Shown here in pieces: positions 8,863-18,830 of a stretch of 64,000 nt of DNA. This DNA comes from Eublepharis macularius. Taxonomy: Eukaryota > Chordata > Lepidosauria > Squamata > Eublepharidae. The stretch is taken from NCBI RefSeq assembly GCF_028583425.1, contig NC_072791.1, positions 193,850,311-193,914,310 of the forward strand, given 5' to 3'. A program made the position numbers and the translations under genes. Position 1 is the first letter of the stretch; every line of letters starts with the position of its first letter. The notes under the pieces are model-generated. The model worked only from the letters and a program-made list of their open reading frames with translations. It was not told the DNA's origin and did not search any database.

Positions 8863-10282
8863 ATCCTACTCGTTTTCTACTTGCATTTTCCCAGCAGAAC
8901 AGATATTTGTACGTTAATATCAGATGAGGGACCGTGAAGAATTTGTTATACAGGGTCTGAAGCAAGGTATGACAGACATGTACAAACCATGGCACAGGTC
9001 CAATGGAGCATCTTCAAGGGTGCTGAAGTTCTGCTCCAGTTTAGGAGTCCATGGAAACACTTGAGTGGACTCAAGACAAAGGTATTTTGGCTCCTCAAAT
9101 ACACAGCTATGGAGAAAATGCTAGACAAGTTGAGGACTAATATGAGTGGCTCACTTTTCTCTGCCCTGTTTTGTAGTACTGACGACTTCTACCATGCAGA
9201 CACAAATTGCAAAGTATTGCTTGGAAAAAACTCACAGAACAATGCTGGAACTGATTGCAAGTTATAAGTTTCTGATAAAAGGAACAATTTCCTTGTGGTC
9301 AAAAAAACAAAACAAAAACCAGCTCAGTTCTTATAAAACACTAGATTCCTGGAAGCACCGAAAGCAATTTTAACCCAATCACAAGTTTTTAATACAAGGG
9401 AAAGCCACATGGCAAAAGTGGGTATAGTATTCAAACGTGCTTCCCAAACCTTTGTAGGTGCAATCCAGAGACAGGTTAAGTAGGTACAATTTCAGAAGGA
9501 TTCATTTCTATGAAGGCACTCGCCCTGCACAAGCCTTCATGAGATCCTTTTATTGAAATTAGCTGGGAAGCTCTTGCAGACCGGAGAAATCCATGCATGA
9601 ATCAAAGTTCCAAATCCATAAAGCAAATCACGGGATCAGAACATTGTTGTGTTTAGGATCAAACTCTTTGATTGGGCTACAAAACAAATATTGCAATAAC
9701 AACTGGTGAATATGTTCATGATTGTGCCGTCTAAAAGAAAGTATATCTCCCTCAGGGAGGAGAGAATGCCCTAGTCCAGATCAAATTTGCATGGCATAAA
9801 ATGCAATCAATTTACATAGAACGAGAATTATCTGATGTGATCTACCAATAATGCAGCGGATTTTACATTCTTTGGGGGACTTTAGGTGTGTTTTTCAAAA
9901 GGCTATTCATGAAACTATATTAGAGGTGCCTGGCTTCTATTAATGTTACGTCCTTTGACATCCCGCCAGTGAAAGATAAAAGATGGCATTAACTTTTCAC
10001 AGTGGAGTGAAATGAACATGTTAAAAGAAATGAGCAAATACTAAATAGATGTGCAGTGCAAGGTGACCCAGTCGACTTTAACAGAGTACCAAAAATATAA
10101 TCAAATAAAACCTATGATCTTTAGGCTAGAAAAATGGCAAGCCAGGAAGGCAAACACAATTTTTAAATCTGCAAAGACCAACTGAAATAAATCATGCATA
10201 AATTGTAACATGCAGCTGAGTCTGCTGCAACGACTTGATCCTTGCAAGGGCATCAATATTGAAAGGGTGAGCTTAAGTCAGG
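8863..10282. other. Noncoding sequence
   Basis: No gene, known repeat or microsatellite was recognised. The short overlapping frames at 8946-9373 on both strands show no domain. Around 9880-10250 the sequence is AT-rich and may be regulatory, without specific evidence. Confidence 0.45.
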
Positions 10283-10366
10283 GTGAGCTCAGCTTTCCCT
10301 GGAACTTCATCCTCTAGTGACTGCTTTCTGCAGACAACACTACACCGAGACACGTCAATGCAGATC

Positions 10367-10740
10367 TTACATACAAAAAGGGGGGAAAGAGTACTCAATT
10401 CTGTCCCACTCCCTCCGCAGCTGCTGCTTGGTAAGAGGTTTCCTGTGAATTACCCCAGAAGAAGCCTGTTGAAACTGGGAGTGGACCTCCTTCTGCCACA
10501 AAGGATCATTTTGCAAGCTCATCTGCTGCGTGGAGAAGAGGTGGAGGCGTCCCAACAGAAGCAGCATTTCAGGCTTCCGCGGGAAGGCAAGGGAGTCACA
10601 CTTCCATGCACAGAAGTTTTGCATGAGATAGGACCTCCTGCGTGCAATAGGAGCGGATCATGCTGCAGCCACTCTCAATGTTACAGTCATAGGCAGCCAT
10701 TGCCGAAACTCGGAGAGTGACAGCTTCCCCGTTTTCCTTG
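10367..10740 (-). other. Unrecognised coding-like island, possible pseudogene
   Basis: On the minus strand, one frame reads KTGKLSLSEFRQWLPMTVTL, then a single in-frame TGA, then YLMQNFCAWKCDSLAFPRKP and on to REWDRIEYSFPPFCM with a natural stop, about 85 codons after the internal stop. Hydrophobic and charged residues alternate plausibly, and GC content exceeds that of the flanks. The opposite strand also stays open for 145 codons, as expected if one strand is or was coding. No intron, poly-A tail or family was identified. It could be a processed pseudogene or a chance GC-rich frame. Confidence 0.25.
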
Positions 10741-11289
10741 CTGCTTGTTCAGCTGGGATGTGTATCTCCCAACAAAAGCTGCTGTACCAATTTTAGTAAT
10801 CTGCTGCCAGGTATCTTCTAAAAAGCAACTGTTTCAACAGCCATTGGGAGCTTTCTAGTGTTTTCTTTTCTACTGTTGCAAGCAGGGCTGCAAGAAGATA
10901 CTGTTGGGCTCTGGACGGAGTATAAAACTAATGACCCCCCTTGCTTATATTTTCTTAGCTAGAAGCAACTGGAAACATTGCTTATGTTGAAAACAAATTC
11001 TTCTCTGTCCTTCAGCTACAGGTTCACCTCAACTTTATGGTACATTTAGGAGAATTACGGCACCAAAGAAAACCTTGGCGGGAGGGGGGAGGGACTCATT
11101 GCTTCAATAAGTAAGTTTAGCTATCACTGCTCTAAATGGGACACCAATCTGTCTAGAAGAGCAGTATGTAAGTGCAATTATTATGATTATTTCCCACAGT
11201 TGCCAAAGCCAGTTCTGAAATAATTCTGATGCAATAACCAGCAGCTTGTTTTAAAAAAATTACAAGTGATGTGGAAACTGGGTAGTGGT
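10741..11289. other. Noncoding sequence
   Basis: No gene or repeat recognised. A purine-rich GGCGGGAGGGGGGAGGG block lies near 11075. Confidence 0.45.
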
Positions 11290-11501
11290 AGAAAATACCA
11301 TTGAGTCATAGCAGACTTCCCACAACCCCTGCTGGGGTTTTCAAGGTAATAGATTAACAGAGGTGGTTTGCCATTGCCTGCCCCTGCAACCCTGGTCTTC
11401 ATTGGAGGTCTCCCATCCAATTACTAACCAAGGCCGACCCTGCTTAGCTTCTGAGATCTGACGAGATCAGGCATGCCTCGGTTATCCAGGTGAGGGCAGA
11501 A
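11290..11501 (-). mobile_element. 5S rRNA-derived SINE, copy 1
   Basis: On the minus strand the head reads CTGATCTCGTCAGATCTCAG, then AAGCTAAGCAGGGTCGG and TTGGTTAGTAATTGGATGGG, which matches the internal control region of 5S rRNA, including its A box and most of its C box. The tail carries GCAATGGCAAACCACCTCTG. This is a SINE using a 5S-type polymerase III promoter, not a 5S gene: the flanking 5S ends are absent and a non-rRNA tail follows. A second copy lies at 43038-43262 on the other strand. Confidence 0.85.
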
Positions 11502-11505
11502 ACTG

Positions 11506-11757
11506 AATAGCCAGCCCAAAAACTGAATGTGAACATGAATCTAGCCGCTATTCCAAAATATTTCAAACTAGTTAATATATGTGTATATATCAGTGACAAC
11601 TGGAACAGAGAAAGAGGGCCCCGTCTCCTGCAGGAAGGGCATGACGGAAAGGAACAAGCGGTCCCCTGAGCTCAATGGCATATTTGTGCTGAGGGAGGGA
11701 AGGAGGTACACTGACTCTTTAGTATGACAGGCAATCTCCAGCCCCACTGCCTGTTTG
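11506..11757. other. Noncoding spacer
   Basis: No feature recognised. A short TATATGTGTATATAT patch lies near 11576. Confidence 0.4.
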
Positions 11758-11992
11758 TTCATCAATTTATTTAGCTGTTCATAAACCACGTTTCTTCCCA
11801 GTAGGGACTCAAAGGAGCTTACAGCCATATCCTTCTCACTCACCATTTTATCTGCACAAAAATCACCCTGTAATGTAGGTAAGCTGAGGGACAGCAACGG
11901 CCGCAGGTCATCCAGGGAGCTTGCATGGCAGAACAGGTATTTGAACCAGGGCCTCCTAGACTGACACTCTAACCACTATGCAAGCTCTCAGT
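11758..11992 (-). mobile_element. MIR-like tRNA-derived SINE
   Basis: On the minus strand the head reads TAGTGGTTAGAGTGTCAG and a B box GGTTCAAATACC, followed by TTCTGCCATGCAAGC and a core ending TTATGAACAGCTAAATAAAT. It belongs to the same family and orientation as the copies at 6838 and 8590. The 109-codon minus frame at 11568-11897 merely reads across it. Confidence 0.75.
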
Positions 11993-12372
11993 GGCTGTAA
12001 TGGTCTTTTCTGGTAAGCCGACTCAATTCATTCAGGTGCAAGTATCCCCCTTCCTAAGAGGTAAGCAAGGCTCCCTTGTGTTAGTCTGATGAGGGGAGAT
12101 GACAAGTCCTCCAACACTAGCTATGTTTCTTTTCTGCTGAGGCACAGCCTTAGAGTCCTGTCAGAGCCAAGGCAATGAGTGAGACTGCCAGCAGCCGTTG
12201 GCTACCACTACACGCCCTGGCCTGTGTACTTAACTACTGAACTTCCTAGTAAAGAATGCCAGGAAGAAGGTGCGGGACTTTTAAAATCCACTAACTTACC
12301 TCTTTATGCCATTGGGCAGTGAGCATACAGCTGCAGCAGCAACTTGCAACATTTACTGTCTACCTCTTTTCT
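11993..12372. other. Noncoding spacer
   Basis: No gene or repeat recognised. Confidence 0.4.
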
Positions 12373-12576
12373 AGGGTTACCACCTCCATGTGGTGCCTGG
12401 AATTTTCCCAAATTACAACTGATCTCCAGACCAGAGAGATCAATTCTCTTGGGGTCAATGGCAACTTTGGAGGAAAGACTGTATCCCTGCTGACCTCCCT
12501 CCCCTTCCCAAACTCTGCTCTCCCCAGGCACTAACCCCAGATCTCCAGGAATTTCTCAAGCCAGAGTTGGCAACCC
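12373..12576 (+). mobile_element. AGGGTTGCCA-family MITE
   Basis: A full-length roughly 204-bp copy: AGGGTTACCA start, AAATTACAACTGATCTCCAG, ATCTCCAGGAATTTCTC, and GTTGGCAACCC end. Ends are inverted repeats. No coding capacity. It lies just outside the Ty3/gypsy element. Confidence 0.8.
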
Positions 12577-12645
12577 AACTTTTCCCTATGGCTATGTGCA
12601 ATGCTGCCCACTTTCCAGTTCATGCCATTTGGCCCCCTAAAAACA

Positions 12646-12805
12646 TGATAAGATGCCAGTATCATACACTTGCGCCATCCTTCCTAGGAATGGCGGCTAC
12701 AGACAAGCATCAAGCAGCTATGGGTTCCCCAAGGCTACTCACAATTCCCCCCTTCTCCTAACAGTCCTCTAACTCTGCAAGCAGGAAAACAGGCTGTGTG
12801 ATTCA
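12646..12805 (-). repeat. Candidate 3' LTR
   Basis: On the plus strand it begins TGATAAGATGCC and ends GTGTGATTCA, so it has TG...CA ends. It matches 16499-16665 at roughly 87% by eye, with small indels in the C-rich middle. At 160 bp it is short for a gypsy LTR. The integrase frame runs almost directly into it, without the usual longer C-terminus or a strong purine tract, so a deletion at this junction is possible and the original LTR may have been longer. Confidence 0.65.
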
Positions 12806-13790
12806 TGCCTCATTTTTGGCAATTCCAATTCAACAGTAACATTGTTGATCATGCGGTTCACTTTAAAAGGACCCATTATTTCCATCCTAGTTTTTTGCTG
12901 GGTTGTGCTCCTATCAAATTCTTTGTGGATATACAAACCCTGTCTCCCACCTTCAAGTTCCAAGGCAGCGAATGTTTCGTATCTGCTTGGAGTTTGTAAT
13001 CATGTTTGGCTCTCTCCAAAGTTTGTTTCATTACATCCCATTGTGATACAATTCTAGTCCACCAGACTTTCAAACCACCCCCCTTTACGTCTGTGTCTGT
13101 GTCTAGCATCAGCAGAGGCTTTCCTTCAAAACCCTGAGTCACTTGGCAGGGTGTTTGCCCTGTGGAGCTGTGTAGGTTATTACTGTAGCAGTATTCTGCA
13201 TAAGGCAAGAACTCCACCCAGTCCTCTTGTTGATAGTTGATATAACATCTCAGGAACTGTTCTAGTATCTGATTAGTACGTTCTGTTTGTCCATCCGTCT
13301 CAGGATGATAATTGGAGCTTAACCCCTGCTTGATTCCTGTTACTTTTATAAGCTCCCACCAAAAGTTGGCAACACATTGACCCCCTTGTCAGAAATTATC
13401 TTGTTTGGGAGTATAAACATACCACATTCTGCATGAAGAGGTTGGCTAGTTTCTTTGCTGTGGGGAGTTTGGAGCAGGGGATGAAATGTGCTTGTTTGGA
13501 GAATAAATCAACGGCTACTAAAATCATAGTATTTCTCTTGGTCTGTGATGAAATCCATGGAGATGGTAGAAGGTAACGGGGGGATCTCTAGCAGCTGTGA
13601 GAGACCTGGAGGCCCCCCCCATCTTTTCCCCATCAAATCATCGGGGCAACATGACACATACTGAGATGTCTTTTCTCATTCGTGGCCACCAGAATTGCTT
13701 CTGTGTTAAATGCAAAGTTTTGCAAACCCAAGTGCCCTGCTGTTTTGTCATCATGACATTTTATCAACACCTCCCCCCTCAGGGCTGCTG
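12806..13790 (-). pseudogene. Ty3/gypsy integrase remnant
   Basis: The zinc-binding HHCC region begins near 13765 with CHDDKTAGHLGLQ. The catalytic core is recognisable: the first Asp in ISMDFIT (codon 13555-13553), the second Asp in ISDKG (codon 13390-13388) and Glu in DGQTER (codon 13283-13281). The last two are 107 bases apart, one short of the 108 expected for a D-35-E spacing, so a frameshift follows the second Asp. Beyond the core, FLPYAEYCYSNNLHSSTGQT and KVGDRVCISTKNL mark the C-terminal part. The frame ends at 12769, inside the LTR-like segment. It would have joined element cDNA to chromosomal DNA; this copy is broken. Confidence 0.88.
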
Positions 13791-14019
13791 GTATGTACAA
13801 TTTGCCCTGTTGGTCCCAGCATCCATACACCCCCTTTTCAAGAGATTCTTGCAAACCCGTCTCCCCTTCCTTTTCCTGTTCTGTTTTGACTGTCTCCAGC
13901 CAGGAGTTCAATGGGGAAGCGAGGAGTTTCTGTGCTTGCCGGTGTGTCAGCACTGCCCCTCCCAACTTTGAGGGTGTGAAGATACTGTCAACAATTTCCT
14001 CCCTCTGATTTTCATGTTG

Positions 14020-14607
14020 CAGGAGGTGGGACAGACCATCTGCTAAGAAATCTGACTTCCCTGGGAGGTGCTTGAGTGTGAACTGAAACTTTGAGAAGAA
14101 CTCCACACACCAGAGTTGCTTTGACCCCAACCTGCAGGGTGATCTAAGCGCTTCTAGATTTTTATGATCAGTCCAAATCTCAAAGGGTATTTTTGCCCCT
14201 TCCAGCCAATGTCGCCAGGTGGATAGGGCTAACTTAATAGCTCCTGGCTCCTTGTCTCAAACCGATCAGTGTCTATCTCTGAAAACTTTTTGGATACATA
14301 AGAGCAGGGGTGTAGCTCTCCACTACAGCCCTCCTAAAAAATCATTCCCCCCCCCCATTGCTACATCACTTGCATCTACTTGCACAATGAACTTCTTGTT
14401 TTCAGCTGGGTGGCATAACACAGGTTCAGAGGTGAACAGGGTTTTTAACCTTTCAAATGCCTGCTGGCATTCATTGGTCCACTCCAGCTTAGCACTTGGT
14501 TTTATTCCATCTGGCCCTTTCCTCTTCATTTTTAACAGGTCTGTTAAAGATAGTGCAGTTTGGGCAAAGTTTTTAACAAATGACCCCAAATGCTCCTTGA
14601 AGTCCAA
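14020..14607 (-). pseudogene. Ty3/gypsy RNase H remnant
   Basis: Starts with the linker [17 protein letters not shown], followed by WTNECQQAFERLKTLFTS, the catalytic-Asp strand FIVQVDASDVAMGG, and later EIWTDHKNLEAL and LPGKSDFLADGLSH. These are the usual landmarks of the RNase H domain that degrades the RNA of the RNA-DNA hybrid in Ty3/gypsy replication. The frame is broken after VAMGG by a C-run region near 14349 and again before the WTDHKN motif. Confidence 0.87.
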
Positions 14608-15134
14608 ACAGCATGACTATGTACTCAAACTGTCCCAGGAGGGTGTTAAAGGCTGTTTTCCACTCATCCCCCTCCCTAATGAGCACTCTGAAGTAAGCAT
14701 CTCTTAAGTCCAGTTCAGTGAAAATCTTTCCTTTGGCTACCACTCCCAGCAAATCTCCAATGAGGGGAAGCGGATATACATTTAATATTGACACTGCATT
14801 AATCCCTCAGTAATCAGTGCACAAACGTAAGACCCCATCCTTCCTTTTTGCGAAACAGCACTAGGGCAGCATGAGGGGAACTTGCAGGTCGAATAAAACC
14901 CCTTTCCAGGTTTTTGTTAATGAACTTGCGAAGCTCTGTTCACTCAGCTGGGCTCATGGAATACAGCTTCCCCTTAGAAAGGTTTTGCCCAGGGATCAGT
15001 TCGATAGCACAGTCTGTTGCCCTGTGAGGGGGTAGTTCATCAGCCTCTTCTTCCTCCAAGACTTGACTTAAGTCTTGATATACAGGGGGGATTACATCAA
15101 TTTCTTCTCTGGTTAGACATGCAGTTTCAGGCAT
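14575..15134 (-). pseudogene. Ty3/gypsy reverse transcriptase, catalytic centre deleted
   Basis: The N-terminal linker ELPPHRATDCAIELIPG and SPAE are followed by [48 protein letters not shown] and [13 protein letters not shown]. After FGLQGA the similarity jumps to the RT-RNase H linker ([16 protein letters not shown]). About a hundred residues are missing, including the segment that carries the paired-Asp catalytic motif of reverse transcriptase. An in-frame stop lies just after SPAE and a frameshift lies before YPLPLI. The first catalytic Asp (in LDLRDAY) remains. Confidence 0.9.
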
Positions 15135-15152
15135 GGGAGGGGGGGTTGGACC

Positions 15153-15581
15153 TCATTGGGGGTTCCACACATGTTTCTGACAATTCTCAGCTGGGAAACA
15201 TAATCGCCCCATCTTCCACTGTATGTATGGGTCATGATCACATAGCCATCTGACCCCTAAAACTGCTGGAAATTTTGCAGTTGGGCTTATTACAAAAGCT
15301 CCTTCCTCCCAATGACTCCCCATTCCAACTTGGGTCAGTTCAGTCTCGGAGGTGCAGGGAACCCCTTTCATAGGAGAACCATCCATTTGCTCAAATCTAA
15401 TAGGCTCAGTTAATTTCATCAGATCCAGTGCCAGACCTGTGATTAAGACTGGGGCAATTAGGTCCCTGCTACACCTCGAATCGATCAGGGCTCTCACTCT
15501 AATATGTGTCCCCCTTCTAGGGTGTACTATTGTAACGGGGAGGAAAAATAAGGTTCCCTTTGCTCTCACCATGTTTAGCAC
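15153..15581 (-). pseudogene. Ty3/gypsy aspartic protease remnant
   Basis: The frame contains LPVTIVHPRRGTHIRVRALI followed by the active-site region DSRCSRDLI. The residue after Asp-Ser is Arg, where retroelement aspartic proteases have Gly, so the active site is probably dead. Downstream, FVISPTAKFPAVLGVRWL matches the second half of the domain. An in-frame TGA at about 15152 separates it from the RT linker, which continues in the same frame. Confidence 0.8.
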
Positions 15582-15716
15582 TCACAGCAGGTTTGTGCCA
15601 TTTCCCGCAGGATGTTCCCTCTCACTGCTGGAGGGAGATCCATCTCTTGACCTCTCGGGTGCTTCTCCCATCCTAGCTGCCACTGCTTTCCCGTGCGCTT
15701 AGGATGCCGCTCTGCC

Positions 15717-16377
15717 CTATCTCAGGCGAGTTTGGGATGCTGCTCCTCCCTGCCTCGGCCTCCCAGCCAGGCTGCTCCAGGGTCCCGATTTTTTCTTGGA
15801 GGGACTTCTTCTCACCCCCTGGCATTCCACGGCAAAGTGGCCAGCCGGCACTGGGGCTCCTTGCCCATCTGGGAGAAGGATGGGTGGTTGGCCTGGGGGT
15901 GCCAGAGCTCCTTCCCCATATGGCGGGGGAGCAGGCTGGGTAAGCTGCTGTTCTCCTTGTGGCTGGAAGGTTTGTCCTAACAGTCCGTCAAGGCCTCCCG
16001 GCTGTCCTGGTGGAACTGCAACTAGCAGTTGAGGTTGAACATTTTCTATGAATGTATACATGTGAGTGAGATTTTCCATGAACATATACACAATCATTCC
16101 AAAGCTTTCCCATCTCAGCCCAAAGCTCAGCCACTCTATCAATGGAGGTCACTCCCCGCGTTCCTCTCCCATCTGGTTCCTCTCCATCGGAGGAATCTTC
16201 TGAAGACTCCTCCTCATCGGACCCCAGTTCATCCGCGGGGTCTTCAAAGCTTCCCTCAGTCAATGCAGAATCTCCAGCCAACATTTCCACATTGGGCCCA
16301 CGTGCTTTGACAGGGTCTTTAGGGCTTCCCTTGGTCAGCTCTGGTGCACCAGTCCCCTTGCCTCCCTCAGCTACCAT
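15717..16377 (-). pseudogene. Ty3/gypsy gag remnant
   Basis: Begins at an ATG reading MVAEGGKGTGAPELTKGSPK, is rich in Ser, Asp and Glu (SDEEESSEDSSDGEEPDG), then shifts frame between about 16000 and 16142 into a Pro/Gly-rich stretch (GQPGGLDGLLGQTFQPQGEQ). Near the end, GHFAVEC is the second half of a CCHC zinc knuckle whose first two cysteines are gone. The remnant is about 220 codons, shorter than typical gag of this group, so internal loss is likely. Plus-strand frames over the same bases are antisense shadows. Confidence 0.7.
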
Positions 16378-16498
16378 GGCTCCAAGTTTGGAGTCTACAG
16401 TGAGTCAGATGTGAGGGTTAAAGAGCGCAGTCCTAGCCATCTGTAAGGATTTCAGGCAACTCTCAAGAGTCTTCACTTCAGGAGTAAAAATTCGTTAT

Positions 16499-16665
16499 TG
16501 ATAAGAAGCCCGTATCATACACTTCCACCATCCTTGCTAGGACTGGTGTCTACAGACAAGCTTCAAGCAGATATAGGTTCCCCAAGGCTACTCGTAATTC
16601 CACCCACCCCCTTTCTCCTAACAGTCCTCTAACTCTGCAAGCAGGAAAACAGGCTGTGTGATTCA
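16499..16665 (-). repeat. Candidate 5' LTR
   Basis: On the plus strand it begins TGATAAGAAGCC and ends GTGTGATTCA, matching 12646-12805. The next bases on the plus strand (from 16668) differ from those beside the other copy. An alternative outer edge at 16717 would give a TGTT start on the element strand and a 4-bp AACA duplication matching 12642-12645. No obvious tRNA-type primer site follows the inner end. Confidence 0.6.
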
Positions 16666-16717
16666 TGGACTTCTCAAGGCCAGGCAAGCTCCCAGACTCA
16701 GGATTATAACAGGAACA

Positions 16718-17024
16718 AACACCTCCTGTTCTCAGTTTCCCACCCTGGGTTCAAATGACAGAATCAACTCAACAGCATCAGCTTCCGCTACTTGGCTCCA
16801 GCTGCAGGGGGTATTGAATATGACAGGTGATCCTGAGCACCTGACAGGCACTCTATTATTTGCCTTTTAGTTACTGAGCCTTTCAAAAGCATGGGGGATT
16901 GGATCCAACTGATTACAAGCAGAGGAACAGATCTTTCCCACTGACCCATCTTTTGTAGTCCGAAAATTTGCTCTTAAAGGCTAGCATGGGAAAGGGAGTT
17001 GCAGCTAAAGTGGGAAAGCTGAGG
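16718..17024. other. Noncoding flank of the gypsy element
   Basis: No gene or clear repeat is seen between the LTR-like segment and the repeat at 17033. Confidence 0.4.
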
Positions 17025-17032
17025 GGGAAATT

Positions 17033-17216
17033 GCAAGTGCCTTCTCCTGCATGCAGAAGTGGCCCATTTTGTTCAAGGGCTCTTCTGGACCCAACCCATT
17101 GATCCCCATACAACTAGTAATCTAGCTTTTTACTAATTATATGGGGATCAATGGGTTTGGTCTAGAAGGGTCTTTAACTAAAACTTGCATGTGCCTCCTC
17201 CTACATGTAGAGATAA
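17033..17216. repeat. Mixed direct and inverted repeat
   Basis: TTCTGGACCCAACCCATTGA (from about 17085) is inverted at about 17145-17170 (GGGGATCAATGGGTTTGG). Outside these, TGCAAGTGCCTTCTCCTGCA (from 17034) recurs in the same orientation as TTGCATGTGCCTCCTCCTAC (from about 17185). Direct outer and inverted inner repeats suggest an inserted or rearranged foldback element. Confidence 0.55.
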
Positions 17217-17339
17217 ACTAGGTAGTCGGCAGTTTATGGCCTCACAATATGAAGGGCTTCTAAATAAGAAAACAAAGCTAAATCACCCCATCCTTAAACG
17301 AGCAACCACCACACACTCAGAACCAACTGGACTATAGTA

Positions 17340-17923
17340 GTAGCAGGTTTTATTACGGTCCATGACCAGATTCAAGCTTGTAACAAAACATTATCTGGCA
17401 TACAATATACAGGTTAAGAGAAGCTTCAGTTAAATATCAGAGTACCTTGATTAAAATTATATCATAGAGTTAAAAATAGAGAATAAAAATACATAATAAC
17501 ATCCCGGTTAACCATTGTAAAATTTGGATCTGGGGACCTAAAAGCAACAGCAATGTAGTAGCCTCCTAAAATTATCTGAATCAGGGTTCGAGTAAACAGG
17601 ACTGAAATTTATTCCCTAGTTTAATTGCCTGAGCGCAGAATTTAGCTGTTACCTTGGTAATGGCTGAGGTTTCATCTGTTAATAGTTTATCTAAACATGC
17701 TCTGTCCATCTCTGTAACAGATCTAGCCATAAGGGAAAGAATTGTTTTAGCTCAAATTTCTTTATAGGGAGGCAGCATAAAAAAACGTTCCATTGTTGCC
17801 ACCTCAGCTAGAGGGCAGGGTCAAATCTCCGAGTATATGATCTTTTTGGATCTCCCTTCCCAAATCATTGATGGCATGGCATCACATCTGGCCAGTGTAA
17901 AAGCCTTCCTGTGAGCAAGCAAT
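17340..17923 (-). mobile_element. LINE 3' end with ORF2 C-terminal remnant
   Basis: On the minus strand a single frame from about 17923 to 17582 reads RKAFTLARCDAMPSMIWEGR, then IIYSEI, a stop, PCPLAEVATMERFFMLPPYK, a stop, and ends with VTAKFCAQAIKLGNKFQSCL and a stop. Small residues around PS..WEGR, a Cys-containing PCPL block and the final VAKFC-like block match the ORF2 C-terminus of L2/CR1-type non-LTR retrotransposons as I know them. A roughly 240-bp AT-rich 3' tail with AATAAAACC follows. The 5' portion is missing, which is usual for LINEs. Confidence 0.6.
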
Positions 17924-17929
17924 TTTCAT

Positions 17930-18363
17930 TCTGTCTAAGGCAGGCAAACCGTGTGTGTGCCTGTGAGAGAAAGTTTATGTAAATCTGTGTGTCTGAGCCT
18001 ATGTAAAGAAACTTAAAAAACTGAGAACTATCTTTGAAACCATCAAGCTTAAGTACTAGAGTGAAACCGATATGCTTCTTGTAAAAATAAAAGTTTATTT
18101 TTGTTTGGTTTTTTATCCCAGGGTATCTGTCATTCCTATATATCCCATTCCTATCCTCAGGGCCACATAGTCCCTTGAAGGAGCCTTACGCTTGGGCATG
18201 TTATTAAAAGGGAAATTTAAATTACTTATTTTGGAATATAATTCCTGGTGGCAGCAATCTAACCAGTGGGTGTAACAAGAGGGTTAAAGGAAAAATCTAA
18301 CTGAAAAAGAAAGGAGCTCGTAACAGAGGTACTCATCCAAGCATCTGGATTTTCATTAGTGCC
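17930..18363. other. Noncoding spacer
   Basis: No feature recognised. GTGTGTGTGCCTGTG lies near 17951. Confidence 0.4.
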
Positions 18364-18375
18364 ATAATGAACAAA

Positions 18376-18830
18376 GTTTCAGGTGAGTAACCATGTTGGT
18401 CTGTAGTAGAAGAACGAGATTCAGGACGAGTAGCACCTTAAAGATGAACTAGATTTCCAAGGTGTAAGCTTTCGAGAGTCAAAGCTCCCTTTCATCAGAA
18501 ATGTGGAGTGGAAAAAAGTAGGCGTCTTTAAAGTCCAGGTAGAGGATGGGAGAGGTATTGCAAATTAGATTGTTCCCAGGGTTGGATCAGGATGTAGGAT
18601 GTTTCTCACATTACAGATGCTAATTTTGCAATCATGTCCTATCAACCTAATTACATGTATTATAGCTAGCTTCCTGACAATCTAATTTGCAATACACCTC
18701 CCACCTTGCACCTGGATTTTAAAGACTCCTACCTTTTCCCACTCCATGTGTTTGACCAAGGGAGCTTTGACTTTCAAAAGCTCACAATCTGGAAATCTAG
18801 TTGGTCTTCGTGCTACTGGACCCAAATCTT
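18376..18830. mobile_element. 455-bp head-to-head palindromic element with 12-bp target duplication
   Basis: The element is bounded by identical 12-bp direct repeats ATAATGAACAAA at 18364-18375 and 18831-18842. Its arms, about 18412-18573 and 18677-18830, are inverted copies of roughly 80% identity around a 103-bp spacer. Each arm carries GTAGCAC, AACTAGATTTCCA, AGTCAAAGCTCCCTT, TGGAGTGG and GTATTGCAAATTAGATTGT. The left arm has an extra outer segment GTAACCATGTTGGTCTGTAG absent from the right. No coding capacity. A 12-bp duplication is unusual for hAT or Mariner elements and closer to a retroposition product. Confidence 0.8.

Larger units (their letters stand above)
12646..16665 (-). mobile_element. 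Decayed Ty3/gypsy LTR retrotransposon
   Basis: A minus-strand element with recognisable gag, protease, reverse transcriptase, RNase H and integrase remnants in the canonical Ty3/gypsy order, with integrase after RNase H. It is bounded by two directly repeated 160-167-bp segments that look like LTRs. All reading frames are broken by stops, frameshifts and deletions, so it cannot move by itself. No envelope frame was seen. Total length is about 4 kb, shorter than intact elements of this kind, mainly through losses in gag and in the middle of reverse transcriptase. No matching target duplication was found directly at the repeat ends. Confidence 0.9.

Noticed and set aside
10283..10720. 145-codon plus-strand frame
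   Set aside because: The overlapping minus-strand frame looks more protein-like; the plus frame is likelier its shadow, though neither is proven.
11400..11490. A 5S rRNA gene
   Set aside because: Only the internal promoter region matches 5S rRNA, both rRNA ends are missing and a SINE tail follows.
14219..14707. 162-codon plus-strand frame, with others at 15352-16414
   Set aside because: They are antisense to the gypsy pol and gag remnants and have no independent support.
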